This document shows, in pieces, positions 16,687 to 24,570 of a stretch of DNA of 64,000 nt (within the stretch, counting starts at the first letter, position 1; the number at the start of each line of letters is the position of its first letter). A model generated the notes under the pieces. That model saw only the letters and a program-made list of their open reading frames with translations, searched no databases and had not been told where the DNA came from. The stretch comes from Limihaloglobus sulfuriphilus (GTDB lineage Bacteria > Planctomycetota > Phycisphaerae > Sedimentisphaerales > Sedimentisphaeraceae), in NCBI RefSeq assembly GCF_001999965.1, contig NZ_CP019646.1, positions 372,001-436,000 of the forward strand, written 5' to 3'. A program made the position numbers and the translations under genes.

Positions 16687-17436
16687 GTGAAAAAAATCAT
16701 AATTCTCATGTTGTCGGCTGTTTGTTTGGCCGGGGCTTCGGCCCAGGAAAGAAACGGGGAATCAAGAGATATGCTGGCTCTTGGCGGCGGTGTTATGCTG
16801 CGTCAGGATCCCTATATCGGCTCCGAAATTGAAACTGACCCGATACCCTTTATAAACTTTGTAGAGGGTAATTTGTATGTTTACGGCCCGGTATTCGGCT
16901 ACCGGCTTTATGAGTGCCCGGACTGGATTTTTGACGCTGCCGGCCAGTTCAGGTTCCCCGTGCACAACGGTTCAAAAGACATACTTCTTGACGGCATGAA
17001 TGAAAGGCACGCCACGGTTGACCTCGGTGCCCGGCTTACTCGCAGGCTGGAATGGTTTGACCTCAAACTCGGCGTTCTGGCGGATGTATTGAATAACCAT
17101 AAAGGCTATGAAATCAATTTAGAAGCATCAAAACGGTATAATTTTGAATGGCTCAATCTTACCCCTGCCCTCGGGGCCCTGTACCACGATGATAATTTCA
17201 ACGAATTTTACTACGGTGTCAGGCCTGCTGAGGCGAGGCCGACGAGGTCGGTATATTATTCCGGAGATGCCGTAAACTGGTACGCTCAGCTGATGGCCAA
17301 CTTCATGATTACTGAAAACTGGACTTTCACAGCTTCCGTGCGGTATGAATGGCTTCCTGATGAAGTTACAAACAGCCCCATTGTCGGCAGAGATTATCAG
17401 GTGAGCACAATTGCGGGGGTATATTACAAGTTTTAG
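16687..17436 (+). CDS. MipA/OmpV family outer membrane protein
   Basis: A signal peptide (KKIIILMLSAVCLAGASA) leads to a mature domain of alternating beta strands ending in an aromatic residue (YKF), as in outer membrane barrels. The strands (LALGGGVMLRQDPYIGSE, TASVRYEWLP) match the MipA/OmpV family, whose E. coli member scaffolds murein synthesis and hydrolysis. The start is GTG with AAGGATG upstream. The last 373 bp are duplicated immediately downstream (18057-18429) as part of a 993-bp tandem duplication. The gene itself is intact. Confidence 0.85.
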   Translation: MKKIIILMLSAVCLAGASAQERNGESRDMLALGGGVMLRQDPYIGSEIETDPIPFINFVEGNLYVYGPVFGYRLYECPDWIFDAAGQFRFPVHNGSKDILLDGMNERHATVDLGARLTRRLEWFDLKLGVLADVLNNHKGYEINLEASKRYNFEWLNLTPALGALYHDDNFNEFYYGVRPAEARPTRSVYYSGDAVNWYAQLMANFMITENWTFTASVRYEWLPDEVTNSPIVGRDYQVSTIAGVYYKF

Positions 17437-17514
17437 TGTGCGGCATTTTTTATTGGCCAAGGATGAATATTTATAAACCTGTCCCTGTTTTTTAAAACTC
17501 AAATACCAAGCCCA

Positions 17515-17583
17515 GCCGGTCGCAACCTGTTCATATTCGCTGATCACGTTCCCCATCTTGTTATAAATGAACCAGGTTTCAAG
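17515..17583 (-). pseudogene. RHS fragment, inverted, copy 1
   Basis: On the minus strand, residues of the form LETWFIYNKMGNVISEYEQ match the RHS gene at 19.3 kb (TTWFVYDKMGNVISEYEQ). The match then runs into unrelated sequence, and no RHS core follows. It is debris of an RHS gene in the opposite orientation to the neighbouring RHS genes. The same fragment is at 18508-18576. Confidence 0.75.
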
Positions 17584-17676
17584 TGTGTAACACATTTAAA
17601 CTGCAAATATAAAACACTAACTTGCAAGGCTTTACAAAATAAAAACACCTTGCTTCTTTAATTTTCTCTTACCAAT

Positions 17677-17838
17677 ATGGATGACCTCGGCAACCGTGAC
17701 GGCGATATTACTATATGGGACGAATCAACATCAAGTTACGATGATATTGAATTTGCTGTAGATCCGGATAATAACCAGTATAATTCTATTGACAATGAGG
17801 GGATTTCGTGCCATAATGCCGGTGTTGTATTATTGTGA
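17677..17838 (+). pseudogene. RHS fragment, forward, copy 1
   Basis: An open stretch of 53 codons begins MDDLGNRDG and contains FAVDPDNNQYNSI, the typical LGNR and V-D-x-x-N-x-Y-N sequence of RHS/YD-repeat proteins. It ends in TGA at 17836-17838. With no signal peptide and no continuation it is a remnant. It is duplicated at 18670-18831. Confidence 0.7.
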
Positions 17839-17860
17839 CAATAAGGGGCGGATGCCCATA

Positions 17861-17940
17861 AGTTGGTCAACCGTCCTCGGTTGACATTGGAAAAGCGGAA
17901 ATTCCTCACCGCTGTGAATGATGAGCGGTAAAGACCAACT
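17861..17940. other. three-way-junction-like foldable segment
   Basis: AGTTGGTC (17861-17868) pairs perfectly with GACCAACT (17933-17940). Inside lie CAACCG-TCCT-CGGTTG and CCGCT/AGCGG hairpins, giving a three-way junction as RNA or single-stranded DNA. In copy 2 (18854-18933) a 2-nt insertion interrupts the 3' outer arm. No known RNA or element end is recognised. Confidence 0.4.
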
Positions 17941-18056
17941 GCAATTATATGAATAACACTTTAAAACATAGCCATAGTTTAGAACGTAATCGATTGTTAG
18001 TAAAGGGTATACATAATATATTTAACAAAAAGAGACTTCGACCCTTTAATTTTCCC

Positions 18057-18429
18057 CAAACTCGGCGTTCTGGCGGATGTATTGAATAATCATAAAGGCT
18101 ATGAAATCAACTTAGAAGCATCAAAACGGTATAATTTTGAATGGCTCAATCTTACCCCTGCCCTCGGGGCCCTGTACCACGATGATAATTTCAACGAATT
18201 TTACTACGGTGTCAGGCCTGCTGAGGCGAGGCCGACGAGGTCGGTATATTATTCCGGAGATGCCGTAAACTGGTACGCTCAGCTGATGGCCAACTTCATG
18301 ATTACTGAAAACTGGACTTTCACAGCTTCCGTGCGGTATGAATGGCTTCCTGATGAAGTTACAAACAGCCCCATTGTCGGCAGAGATTATCAGGTGAGCA
18401 CAATTGCGGGGGTATATTACAAGTTTTAG
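18057..18429 (+). pseudogene. 5'-truncated mipA copy
   Basis: This is the last 124 or so codons of mipA, in frame and ending at the same stop. It lacks the signal peptide and the first half of the barrel. It arose by the tandem duplication. The ATG at 18082 is internal and has no ribosome site, so a product is unlikely. Confidence 0.85.
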
Positions 18430-18507
18430 TGTGCGGCATTTTTTATTGGCCAAGGATGAATATTTATAAACCTGTCCTTGTTTTTTAAAACTCAAATACC
18501 AAGCCCA

Positions 18508-18576
18508 GCCGGTCGCAACCTGTTCATATTCGCTGATCACGTTCCCCATCTTGTTATAAATGAACCAGGTTTCAAG
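18508..18576 (-). pseudogene. RHS fragment, inverted, copy 2
   Basis: A duplicate of the inverted RHS remnant at 17515-17583, carried by the second copy of the 1-kb block. It is identical at the protein level. Confidence 0.75.
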
Positions 18577-18669
18577 TGTGTAACACATTTAAACTGCAAA
18601 TATAAAACACTAACTTGCAAGGCTTTACAAAATAAAAACACCTTGCTTCTTTAATTTTCTCTTACCAAT

Positions 18670-18831
18670 ATGGATGACCTCGGCAACCGTGACGGCGATA
18701 TCACTATATGGGACGAATCAACATCAAGTTACGATGATATTGAATTTGCTGTAGATCCGGATAATAACCAGTATAATTCTATTGACAATGAGGGGATTTC
18801 GTGCCATAATGCCGGTGTTGTATTATTGTGA
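18670..18831 (+). pseudogene. RHS fragment, forward, copy 2
   Basis: A duplicate of the 53-codon RHS remnant at 17677-17838, with the same stop codon. One silent change (GATATT to GATATC) separates the copies. Confidence 0.7.
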
Positions 18832-19082
18832 CAATAAGGGGCGGATGCCCATAAGTTGGTCAACCGTCCTCGGTTGACATTGGAAAAGCGGAAATTCCTC
18901 ACCGCTGTGAATGATGAGCGGTAAAGACCAAAACTGCAATTATATGAATAACACTTTAAAACATAGCCATAGTTTAGAACGTAATCGATTGTTAGTAAAG
19001 GGTATACATAATATATTTAACAAAAAGAGACTTCGACCCTTTAATTTTCCCTTTTTAATATAACTACCTTACCCGCAGAGCT

Positions 19083-20597
19083 TTGCCCGCTACGGACAGG
19101 CTCTATGATAACCTTGGCAAGCTCACCGGCGAGGCAAGCTCATCCTATACCAGCGATTACCTCGGCAACCCGACCAATGCCGCCGATGACGGGCTTTTCT
19201 ACGGCCTTGACGCTGAAAACAGGGTGGTTGACGTAGATGATTCTTACGGCGATATTGCAGGTTACTCCTATGACATGCTCGGCAGGCGGATAAAGAAAAC
19301 CGTCGGCTCGTTGACAACCTGGTTTGTCTATGATAAAATGGGCAACGTGATATCAGAGTATGAACAGATTGGAACTGGAAGTATAAACTGGGCTCGTGAC
19401 TACGTTTACGGAGCCGGTGGAGAGGCGGTATATATGCAGATGCCGCCGGACTCATATACTACCGTCTATGAGTGGTTCGCCGATTTCGCCGATGCGTGGC
19501 TCTGCTCTCCAGACTGCTCTTTAGAAGAGCTTGCCGCGTGGGATACCAACAATGACGATGAGATAGATTCCGACGACCTTGTTGAGTGGGTTCCTGTAAT
19601 AGCAGATGAAGTTTTTTACTCCCAGCGGTCATATCTCTTGACCGATTCCCGCGGCTCTGTGATAGCCAAGACAAACGACGTAGGCGGAATAGATGAGATA
19701 ATCTATGATGCCTGGGGCAATGCTTCAGTAGCCCAGGGCGTTGACCTGCAAGGCTTGAGCGTTTTGTGGAACGGTTATTATCTCGACTACGAAACCGGCA
19801 ACTATTATCTAAGAAACAGGTATTATTCCCCTGTTGAAAGAAGTTTCATAACAGAAGACCCGCACGGTGTTAATCCTGATGGGAACTGGAATAACTTCTT
19901 TGCTCCTCTTAATCAGTATAGAGACGGCTTTTCTTTAGCCGCATTTGCTCAACATGACCCTGTGAATGGCAGGGATGATTGGGGGCTGGAAGCACAATAT
20001 GCATTAGGAGCTAAAATATCAGATATATTTTTTACACGAGCAATAACTCCCGGCATGTTTGGGTTTATTAATCGCTTTTTCAGAAAAGATGAATATATGC
20101 TGGTTGATTCCGAACTTGAAATCATGAACAACAATTATGATATTAGAGAATCTATTAATAATTTTTACAGGTCTCAAGTTAGAGGAATAAGAGGAAAGGC
20201 TGTTTTTGATGAAAATAGAGTCAGTGGGAAATGGAAAATGCTTTCAGATGGTATAAAAGACATATTCACTTCTGGATGGTGGCTCGGCGGAGCTCACTGG
20301 GTTTCAAGTAAAGGTTCTTTTGATTATTGCCGTGGTGGTAATGGCAATATTTATTTGAGCAATGTTCAGGTCAGTTGGTGGTGGCACGACGATATCGACG
20401 CACATAATTTTAAAGAAGCCTTACAAGAGTATTATCAAAGCTCAAAGGATAGAGAAAAACTCGATAATAGTCTAGCGATTATTGGTTTGGCTGTGGAGGT
20501 CTTGGCTGACATCAGGATGGATAAAATACATGATTCAGATTTCAGGGTCAAGGTCAATTGGATGGAACCAAGGAATAAAATAAAAATTTTGGAGTAG
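19083..20597 (+). CDS. 5'-truncated RHS protein with unique C-terminal (tip) domain
   Basis: Only the last part of an RHS/YD-repeat shell is present: LYDNLGKLTGEASS, SYDMLGRRIKK, YDKMGNVISEYEQ. There is an EF-hand/dockerin-like insert (DTNNDDEIDSDDL), and the RHS core closes with YYLRNRYYSP and DPVNGRDDWGL near residues 290-301. After the core comes a 200-residue variable tip with FYRSQVRG and the notable WWHDDIDAHNF. In polymorphic toxins this position holds the toxin. The TTG start is nominal: no ribosome site or signal peptide exists, and the upstream sequence is the duplication border. The gene is therefore probably a displaced, silent tip unless expressed by recombination. Confidence 0.75.
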   Translation: MPATDRLYDNLGKLTGEASSSYTSDYLGNPTNAADDGLFYGLDAENRVVDVDDSYGDIAGYSYDMLGRRIKKTVGSLTTWFVYDKMGNVISEYEQIGTGSINWARDYVYGAGGEAVYMQMPPDSYTTVYEWFADFADAWLCSPDCSLEELAAWDTNNDDEIDSDDLVEWVPVIADEVFYSQRSYLLTDSRGSVIAKTNDVGGIDEIIYDAWGNASVAQGVDLQGLSVLWNGYYLDYETGNYYLRNRYYSPVERSFITEDPHGVNPDGNWNNFFAPLNQYRDGFSLAAFAQHDPVNGRDDWGLEAQYALGAKISDIFFTRAITPGMFGFINRFFRKDEYMLVDSELEIMNNNYDIRESINNFYRSQVRGIRGKAVFDENRVSGKWKMLSDGIKDIFTSGWWLGGAHWVSSKGSFDYCRGGNGNIYLSNVQVSWWWHDDIDAHNFKEALQEYYQSSKDREKLDNSLAIIGLAVEVLADIRMDKIHDSDFRVKVNWMEPRNKIKILE

Positions 20598-20601
20598 TAA
20601 T

Positions 20602-21168
20602 ATGGTGGCAAGAGTTCCTCTAAAGAAAATAGTTATATTCGTAATAGTTGGCGTTGCTTTGCTTCCTATAAGTGTATATATATATGTAGTTGTCTTTGGT
20701 TTCAGCAACAGTGGAATTGCTCAAGATATAGATGGCATCATTGTTAAGGATAAAAAAATAGAAGATGTTTTGTCTGGATTAGAGATAGATGGCCCTATTA
20801 AGTTTTACACACACAATTCAGCTTACTTTGGTGGTAGCTCTTATACTTTGCTGCTGCAATTTGAAACGGACAAAAAAAGATTTGTTGAGCTTTTTACTAA
20901 AGGGAGTGAATATAATAAAGATGGAGAAGACTACTTAGTTTATAATGGGGCAAGAATATACATGATAATGCCTGATAAGTATGAAAACATCGACTATGTA
21001 TATCATAAATTTGCCCTCAAGAAAAGTGTTCTGCCAGCCAAGAAATACAAAATTATAATAGAAACAATTGACAACGGTGATTTTTTTGCAGAATCTTCTT
21101 TATACATTGGTTTTTGGGATAAGAACACATCTGTCGCTTCAATAATAATTAGCAGTTACTATAGATAG
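20602..21168 (+). CDS. membrane-anchored partner of the RHS tip, candidate immunity protein
   Basis: The ATG lies 4 nt after the RHS stop, and GGAG in the RHS 3' end serves as ribosome site, so the two are coupled. The 188-residue product has one N-terminal membrane anchor (IVIFVIVGVALLPISVYIYVVV) and an external domain of alternating strands rich in Tyr and Lys. Base composition is lower in G+C than the housekeeping genes, as for the RHS tip. Position directly after an RHS tip is the usual place of an immunity gene. No family is recognised, so the role is inferred from context. Confidence 0.6.
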   Translation: MVARVPLKKIVIFVIVGVALLPISVYIYVVVFGFSNSGIAQDIDGIIVKDKKIEDVLSGLEIDGPIKFYTHNSAYFGGSSYTLLLQFETDKKRFVELFTKGSEYNKDGEDYLVYNGARIYMIMPDKYENIDYVYHKFALKKSVLPAKKYKIIIETIDNGDFFAESSLYIGFWDKNTSVASIIISSYYR

Positions 21169-21190
21169 ATATAAGATGATAGCCTTTTAA

Positions 21191-21427
21191 TTGAAAACGA
21201 AAAAAATGATTTATGATAAGATGGGCAATGTGATATCAGAGTATGAACAGATTGGAACAGGCAGTATAAACTGGTCTCTTGACTATGTTTACGGAGCCGG
21301 TGGAGAGGCGGTCTATATGCAGATGCCCTCTTCTACTGCTATGAATACAGCTTTCGATAACTATCTCGAATTCGCGGAGGTAATTAAAAGGGTTAAGTCT
21401 CTTTGTTTTGTAAGTTGCTTATTTTAA
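21191..21427 (+). pseudogene. orphan RHS module
   Basis: The segment MIYDKMGNVISEYEQIGTGS through GGEAVYMQMP is nearly identical to residues 80-125 of the RHS gene at 19083. It then diverges and stops. It has no start region and no core or tip, so it is the truncated recipient end of another RHS gene. Such orphan modules downstream of a tip/immunity pair are typical of loci that swap tips by recombination. Confidence 0.75.
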
Positions 21428-21594
21428 ATGATTTATATCTGCATTGTCAATGTATAGTTTTTCTGTGATGTTTTAATTTTTCACAGGGGAAATTAAAAGG
21501 GTTAAGTCTTTTTGTTTTGTAAGTTACTTATTTCAAATGATTTATATTTGTATTGTCAATGTATAGTTTTGCTGTGATGTTTTAATTTTTCACA
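21382..21594. repeat. tandem repeat, two copies of about 104 bp
   Basis: Copy 1 is at 21382-21485 and copy 2 at 21491-21594, a 109-bp period with few differences. Both open with AATTAAAAGGGTTAAGTCT. That sequence resembles the reverse complement of the border of the 1-kb duplication (AGACTTCGACCCTTTAATTTT at 18035-18055 and 19030-19050). It may be the end of a small mobile element, but no transposase or target duplication is seen. Confidence 0.75.
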
Positions 21595-21683
21595 TAAAGT
21601 ATCTATAAATATATAATTAGATAAATCTACGGCGGCGTAAATAACACTTTGGGGTAAGCGCCGCTCAACGGACAAAAAACGGC

Positions 21684-22908
21684 TCATCCGGTTAATGAGT
21701 AGTTTGATTTGTGTAGGTGGTATATTCTCAGCATTAGATATTCCTCATCTCTGTATCCGTATGCGTTACGTTGCAGGGTTCCAATTTTGCGGTTCGCTGC
21801 TTCTACTTTGCCTGTACTGATAGGATATTTGTACCAGTTGAGGATAAGCCGTCTCCAAATCCTCAATTGTCTTGCAGCTTCTTTGAGAATTCTGATACCA
21901 CTTGATTCGGCTTCTTTTATCCAGTTGTACAATTCGGTTCTGGCATTATTCTCACTGGCACACTCAAACAAAAGCCTAAGTCTCTCCTTCATGTAATATG
22001 CCGTTGCAAGAGGCTGATTTAACTCCAGAGCCTGCTGTAAACGATAGCGTTCATCTTTATTCTGTTGTGAATGTATCTTGAGATTTTCAGGACATTTAAG
22101 CAACAACCACCTTGAACCCTTCAAGATTTTTTTGCCAATCAGATCAGCTTCATTAAACATTTGCCTTCGCAGTCTTGTAAGCTTCTCATTGAACCATTTA
22201 ACCAGATGGAAGTGATCCAGTACAAGCTCTGCTTTGGGTAGATTATCCATCACAGCAAAAATATACCCGCTGGCCATATCTGTGGCGACTGCCTTGATTT
22301 TGGCCTTTGAAGTTTTCAGGCGTTTCCAGAATCCCTTTAGAGCATCCTTGCCCTTACCATTTCCAACATGTATTACCCTGCCCATATCCAGATCAAATAC
22401 TATGGTAATGAATTTACGTTTCTTGCCCAGGTACTTTTCATCGATCGCTATCCGGCGGACTGTTTTGAGGTTTATCGACTTGTACTTTTTCTGTAAGTAC
22501 TCTTTATGAATATCTTTAACCGTATCCCAGCTCAATCCCGTTATCTGTGCAACATCGCGGATAGAAGCTAACCTGCACAGGTCAATTACGTAACGCTTTA
22601 AGGCCCTGACGTAATGCTTTTTAGGATCAGCAAAGGGTAAATCGGGCTGGCGAATGCTGCCGCAATCATTGCAGTGCAGACGGGGAATGCTGACTGACAT
22701 TTCAACTTTTGTGTTGCCCACAGGAAGCATCTTGAAAGTTCTTGTTCTCTTACCGTAGTGTATAGTATTACGAGACTTGCAGTTAGAGCACCTCTCATAA
22801 TTAGGGTGCAGACGGCAATTGAGAACGGTTCTGTCGCAAAAAAAAAAAAGAACTAATGTGTTGAACTCCAGGTGTTTTGAAAGTATGATGCAAAAACGAT
22901 ATGGACAT
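21684..22908 (-). CDS. ISL3-family transposase, reading frame broken at a T12 run
   Basis: The intact part (348 residues from 22730) shows the ISL3 DDE core: RIAIDEKYLGKK, ATDMASGYI, LDHFHLVKWF and the C-terminal E region. The natural start is ATG at 22908, with GGAG 8 nt upstream, opening MSISFLHHTFKTPGVQ. That frame hits a stop at 22801, because the T12 run (A12 on the plus strand, 22838-22849) puts the zinc-finger and core in the next frame. Removing one T would join them into a 407-residue protein, the normal length. This is either a disabled gene, transcriptional slippage, or a homopolymer read error. Confidence 0.85.
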
Positions 22909-22963
22909 GGCTATATCTCCAAATATGTGGTTTTATTTTTTTCCACATATAATACAGCCATGT
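22905..22963. promoter_or_regulatory. large hairpin covering the transposase start
   Basis: ACATGGCTATAT (22905-22916) pairs with ATACAGCCATGT (22952-22963), one mismatch. The inner ATATGTGG (22923-22930) pairs perfectly with CCACATAT (22943-22950). The ribosome site GGAG lies between the two stems and the ATG is in the outer stem. RNA read in from outside would hide the start, a known way for insertion sequences to limit activation by outside promoters. Confidence 0.6.
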
Positions 22964-23011
22964 CTTTTTTTGTAAAGATACCTACTCATTAACCGGAAGA
23001 ACCCAAAAAAC

Positions 23012-23400
23012 GTTTAACCTTGAGTAGAGAAAATTCACGAATTTTCTAAGAACGCCAACTCCCCGTAACAACATTAAAATAACCAAAACCGGGCACCAGC
23101 GTTAGCCGGGGTTAATTGTGCGTTTATATGAGGTTGAACGGTTGGAGCAAATTCGTGAATTTGCTCTACAAATGCAAAACCGTCGCGCAGCGCAACCAGA
23201 ACCGCGGCACCGTGACAGGCAGGGCAGGCATCCCTGTTTGCCAGTGTGTTCGTATCGTAATTGTCGTGTATGTAAAGATTAAAAACGGCAAGCAGTATGC
23301 TTGCCCTGCGAATAGCCCACCCCGTCTCGCTTCGTTAGTTATCGCTCGAACTCCAGATCACCCCAGAAAAAAAAGCCAAACACAGTTTTAGGCCTTTGAT
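23012..23400. repeat. intergenic block of mini-palindromes
   Basis: After the insertion sequence comes AAAATTCACGAATTTT (about 23029-23046) and a 31-bp unit at 23139-23169 identical to 10476-10506. Two imperfect inverted motifs of the GCAGGCATCCCTG and GCAAGCAGTATGCTTGC type follow, near 23217-23310. An ORF can be drawn across it (23116-23391) but it is made of these repeats. No gene is supported. Confidence 0.65.
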
Positions 23401-23489
23401 TTTATTAGCTTTGACTTGGCGGCAGTTTTTTGTTATCCTGCCCAGCTGTATTATAATAAATTTAACGTGTGATTTACGAAAGGCCCCTT

Positions 23490-24464
23490 ATGGAGCGTGT
23501 GTTCATAAAAGACTTAAAGGCCGGCATGGACCTTGACCAGATATTCCTTGTAACTCAGCCGGTGCTTCGCAGTACCAGCCGCGGCGATCTCTACATAGCA
23601 ATGTTTCTTTCAGACAAGACCGGCAAGGTGAACTGCCGCGTCTGGAACGCCACCGAAGATCTGTATAACCAGATACCCAAAGAAGGGTTTATCCGTGTCA
23701 GGGCCAAAACAGAGCTCTACCAGGGTTCAATGCAGATTGTTGCCAACGGGGTTTTTCCTGTTGATCAGAGAGATGTTAAGATAATGGATTTCCTTCCCCG
23801 TACTGAGTACAACATCACTGAAATGTTTGAGGAGCTCAAGGGGTTTCTCTCAAAAATAAAACATCCGCATATAAAAGCACTTATAGATGAGTTTCTCACG
23901 GACAAAGACCTGATGAAACAATTCTGCATTGCGCCGGCAGCAGTAAAGATGCATCACGGTTACCTGGGCGGGCTTCTGGAACACACCCTTTCCATGATGC
24001 GGTCTGCGAATGCGCTTTTGCCTCTGTATCCTAATGTTCAGGCAGATATTGTTATTGCCGGGATATTTTTGCACGATATGGCAAAGACAGAAGAGCTTTC
24101 TTACGAGCTGGCGTTCAGCTATACACGTACAGGCCAGCTGCTCGGGCATATCATTCAGGGAACTATAATGGTTGATCAGAAGGCTGATATGCTGCTGGAT
24201 AAAGGGATTGAGATGGACAAAGAGATCCTGGACCAGATTCAGCATATACTTGTGGCGCATCACGGCAAGTACGAATTCGGCTCTCCAAAACTGCCGGCAA
24301 CTCCCGAGGCGATCTTTGTAAGCTATATTGACGATCTTGATGCTAAGCTGAATTTCATAGACGGCGCTATCGAGAACGAAGCGCAGGACGATGAATGGAC
24401 GGTCTGGAAGCCGAGTAATGTCAATCCGGGTACACGATTCTACCGCAAAAAGATTGAGGACTAA
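23490..24464 (+). CDS. YhaM-like 3'-5' exonuclease (OB fold plus HD domain)
   Basis: An N-terminal OB-fold nucleic-acid binding domain (residues 10-90, with [13 protein letters not shown]) is followed by an HD phosphohydrolase domain. HD motifs are [10 protein letters not shown] near 160, [10 protein letters not shown] near 195 and [13 protein letters not shown] near 255. Bacillus YhaM, the model, trims RNA and DNA 3' ends. I start at ATG 23490, with AAAGG 6-7 nt upstream; the GTG at 23469 is less likely. The gene converges on rho and shares a bidirectional terminator with it. Confidence 0.88.
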   Translation: MERVFIKDLKAGMDLDQIFLVTQPVLRSTSRGDLYIAMFLSDKTGKVNCRVWNATEDLYNQIPKEGFIRVRAKTELYQGSMQIVANGVFPVDQRDVKIMDFLPRTEYNITEMFEELKGFLSKIKHPHIKALIDEFLTDKDLMKQFCIAPAAVKMHHGYLGGLLEHTLSMMRSANALLPLYPNVQADIVIAGIFLHDMAKTEELSYELAFSYTRTGQLLGHIIQGTIMVDQKADMLLDKGIEMDKEILDQIQHILVAHHGKYEFGSPKLPATPEAIFVSYIDDLDAKLNFIDGAIENEAQDDEWTVWKPSNVNPGTRFYRKKIED

Positions 24465-24507
24465 TAGCAGAAAGCAATCCGGGCAGGATTACCGGTTCAG
24501 CATATAC

Positions 24508-24550
24508 AAAAAAAGCGGCCGCAGGATTTATATCCCCGGCCGCTTTGGTA
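24508..24550. terminator. bidirectional terminator between yhaM-like gene and rho
   Basis: AAAGCGGCCG pairs with CGGCCGCTTT around a GGAT/ATCC inner stem. The hairpin has an A-run on its left and T-rich sequence on its right, so it can serve both convergent genes. Confidence 0.8.
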
Positions 24551-24570
24551 AAGTTTTTTCTGTTTTTACA

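Larger units (their letters stand above)
17064..18056. repeat. 993-bp tandem duplication, copy 1
   Basis: Copy 1 runs from inside mipA to the ATTTTCCC at 18056. Copy 2 follows with no spacer. The two differ at only about five positions, including single-base changes near 17098, 17119, 17487 and 17702 and a 2-nt insertion in copy 2. Contents are the mipA 3' end, an inverted RHS fragment, a forward RHS fragment and a foldable segment. Beyond these no gene is seen. An assembly duplication cannot be ruled out, but the fixed differences argue for a real one. Confidence 0.9.
18057..19051. repeat. 995-bp tandem duplication, copy 2
   Basis: The second copy of the block at 17064-18056, offset 993 then 995 bp because of a 2-nt insertion near 18930. 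Its 3' border (GACCCTTTAATTTTCCC) lies about 30 bp before the truncated RHS gene at 19083. This suggests that the duplicated unit and the RHS truncation arose at the same end sequence. Confidence 0.9.
21681..23003 (-). mobile_element. ISL3-family insertion sequence, 1323 bp
   Basis: Terminal inverted repeats are GGCTCATCCGG... at 21681 and, on the other strand, GGTTCTTCCGG... ending at 23003. Both continue TTAATGAGTAG, with two mismatches in the first 11 bases. The element is flanked by a perfect 8-bp target duplication CAAAAAAC (21673-21680 and 23004-23011), the size expected for ISL3. It carries one transposase gene whose stop lies in the left repeat. It sits immediately after the RHS debris. 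Confidence 0.93.

Noticed and set aside
17128-17595. 155-codon minus-strand frame, repeated at 18121-18588
   Set aside because: Only its first 27 codons resemble RHS; the rest is antisense to mipA, so the frame is chance read-through of a coding shadow.
17861-17940. integron attC site
   Set aside because: No R-box GTTRRRY-type core sites and no integrase; the fold is a three-way junction rather than an attC hairpin.
23116-23391. 91-codon plus-strand frame
   Set aside because: It is composed of dispersed palindromic repeats, one of which is exactly repeated at 10476, and it has no protein-like features.
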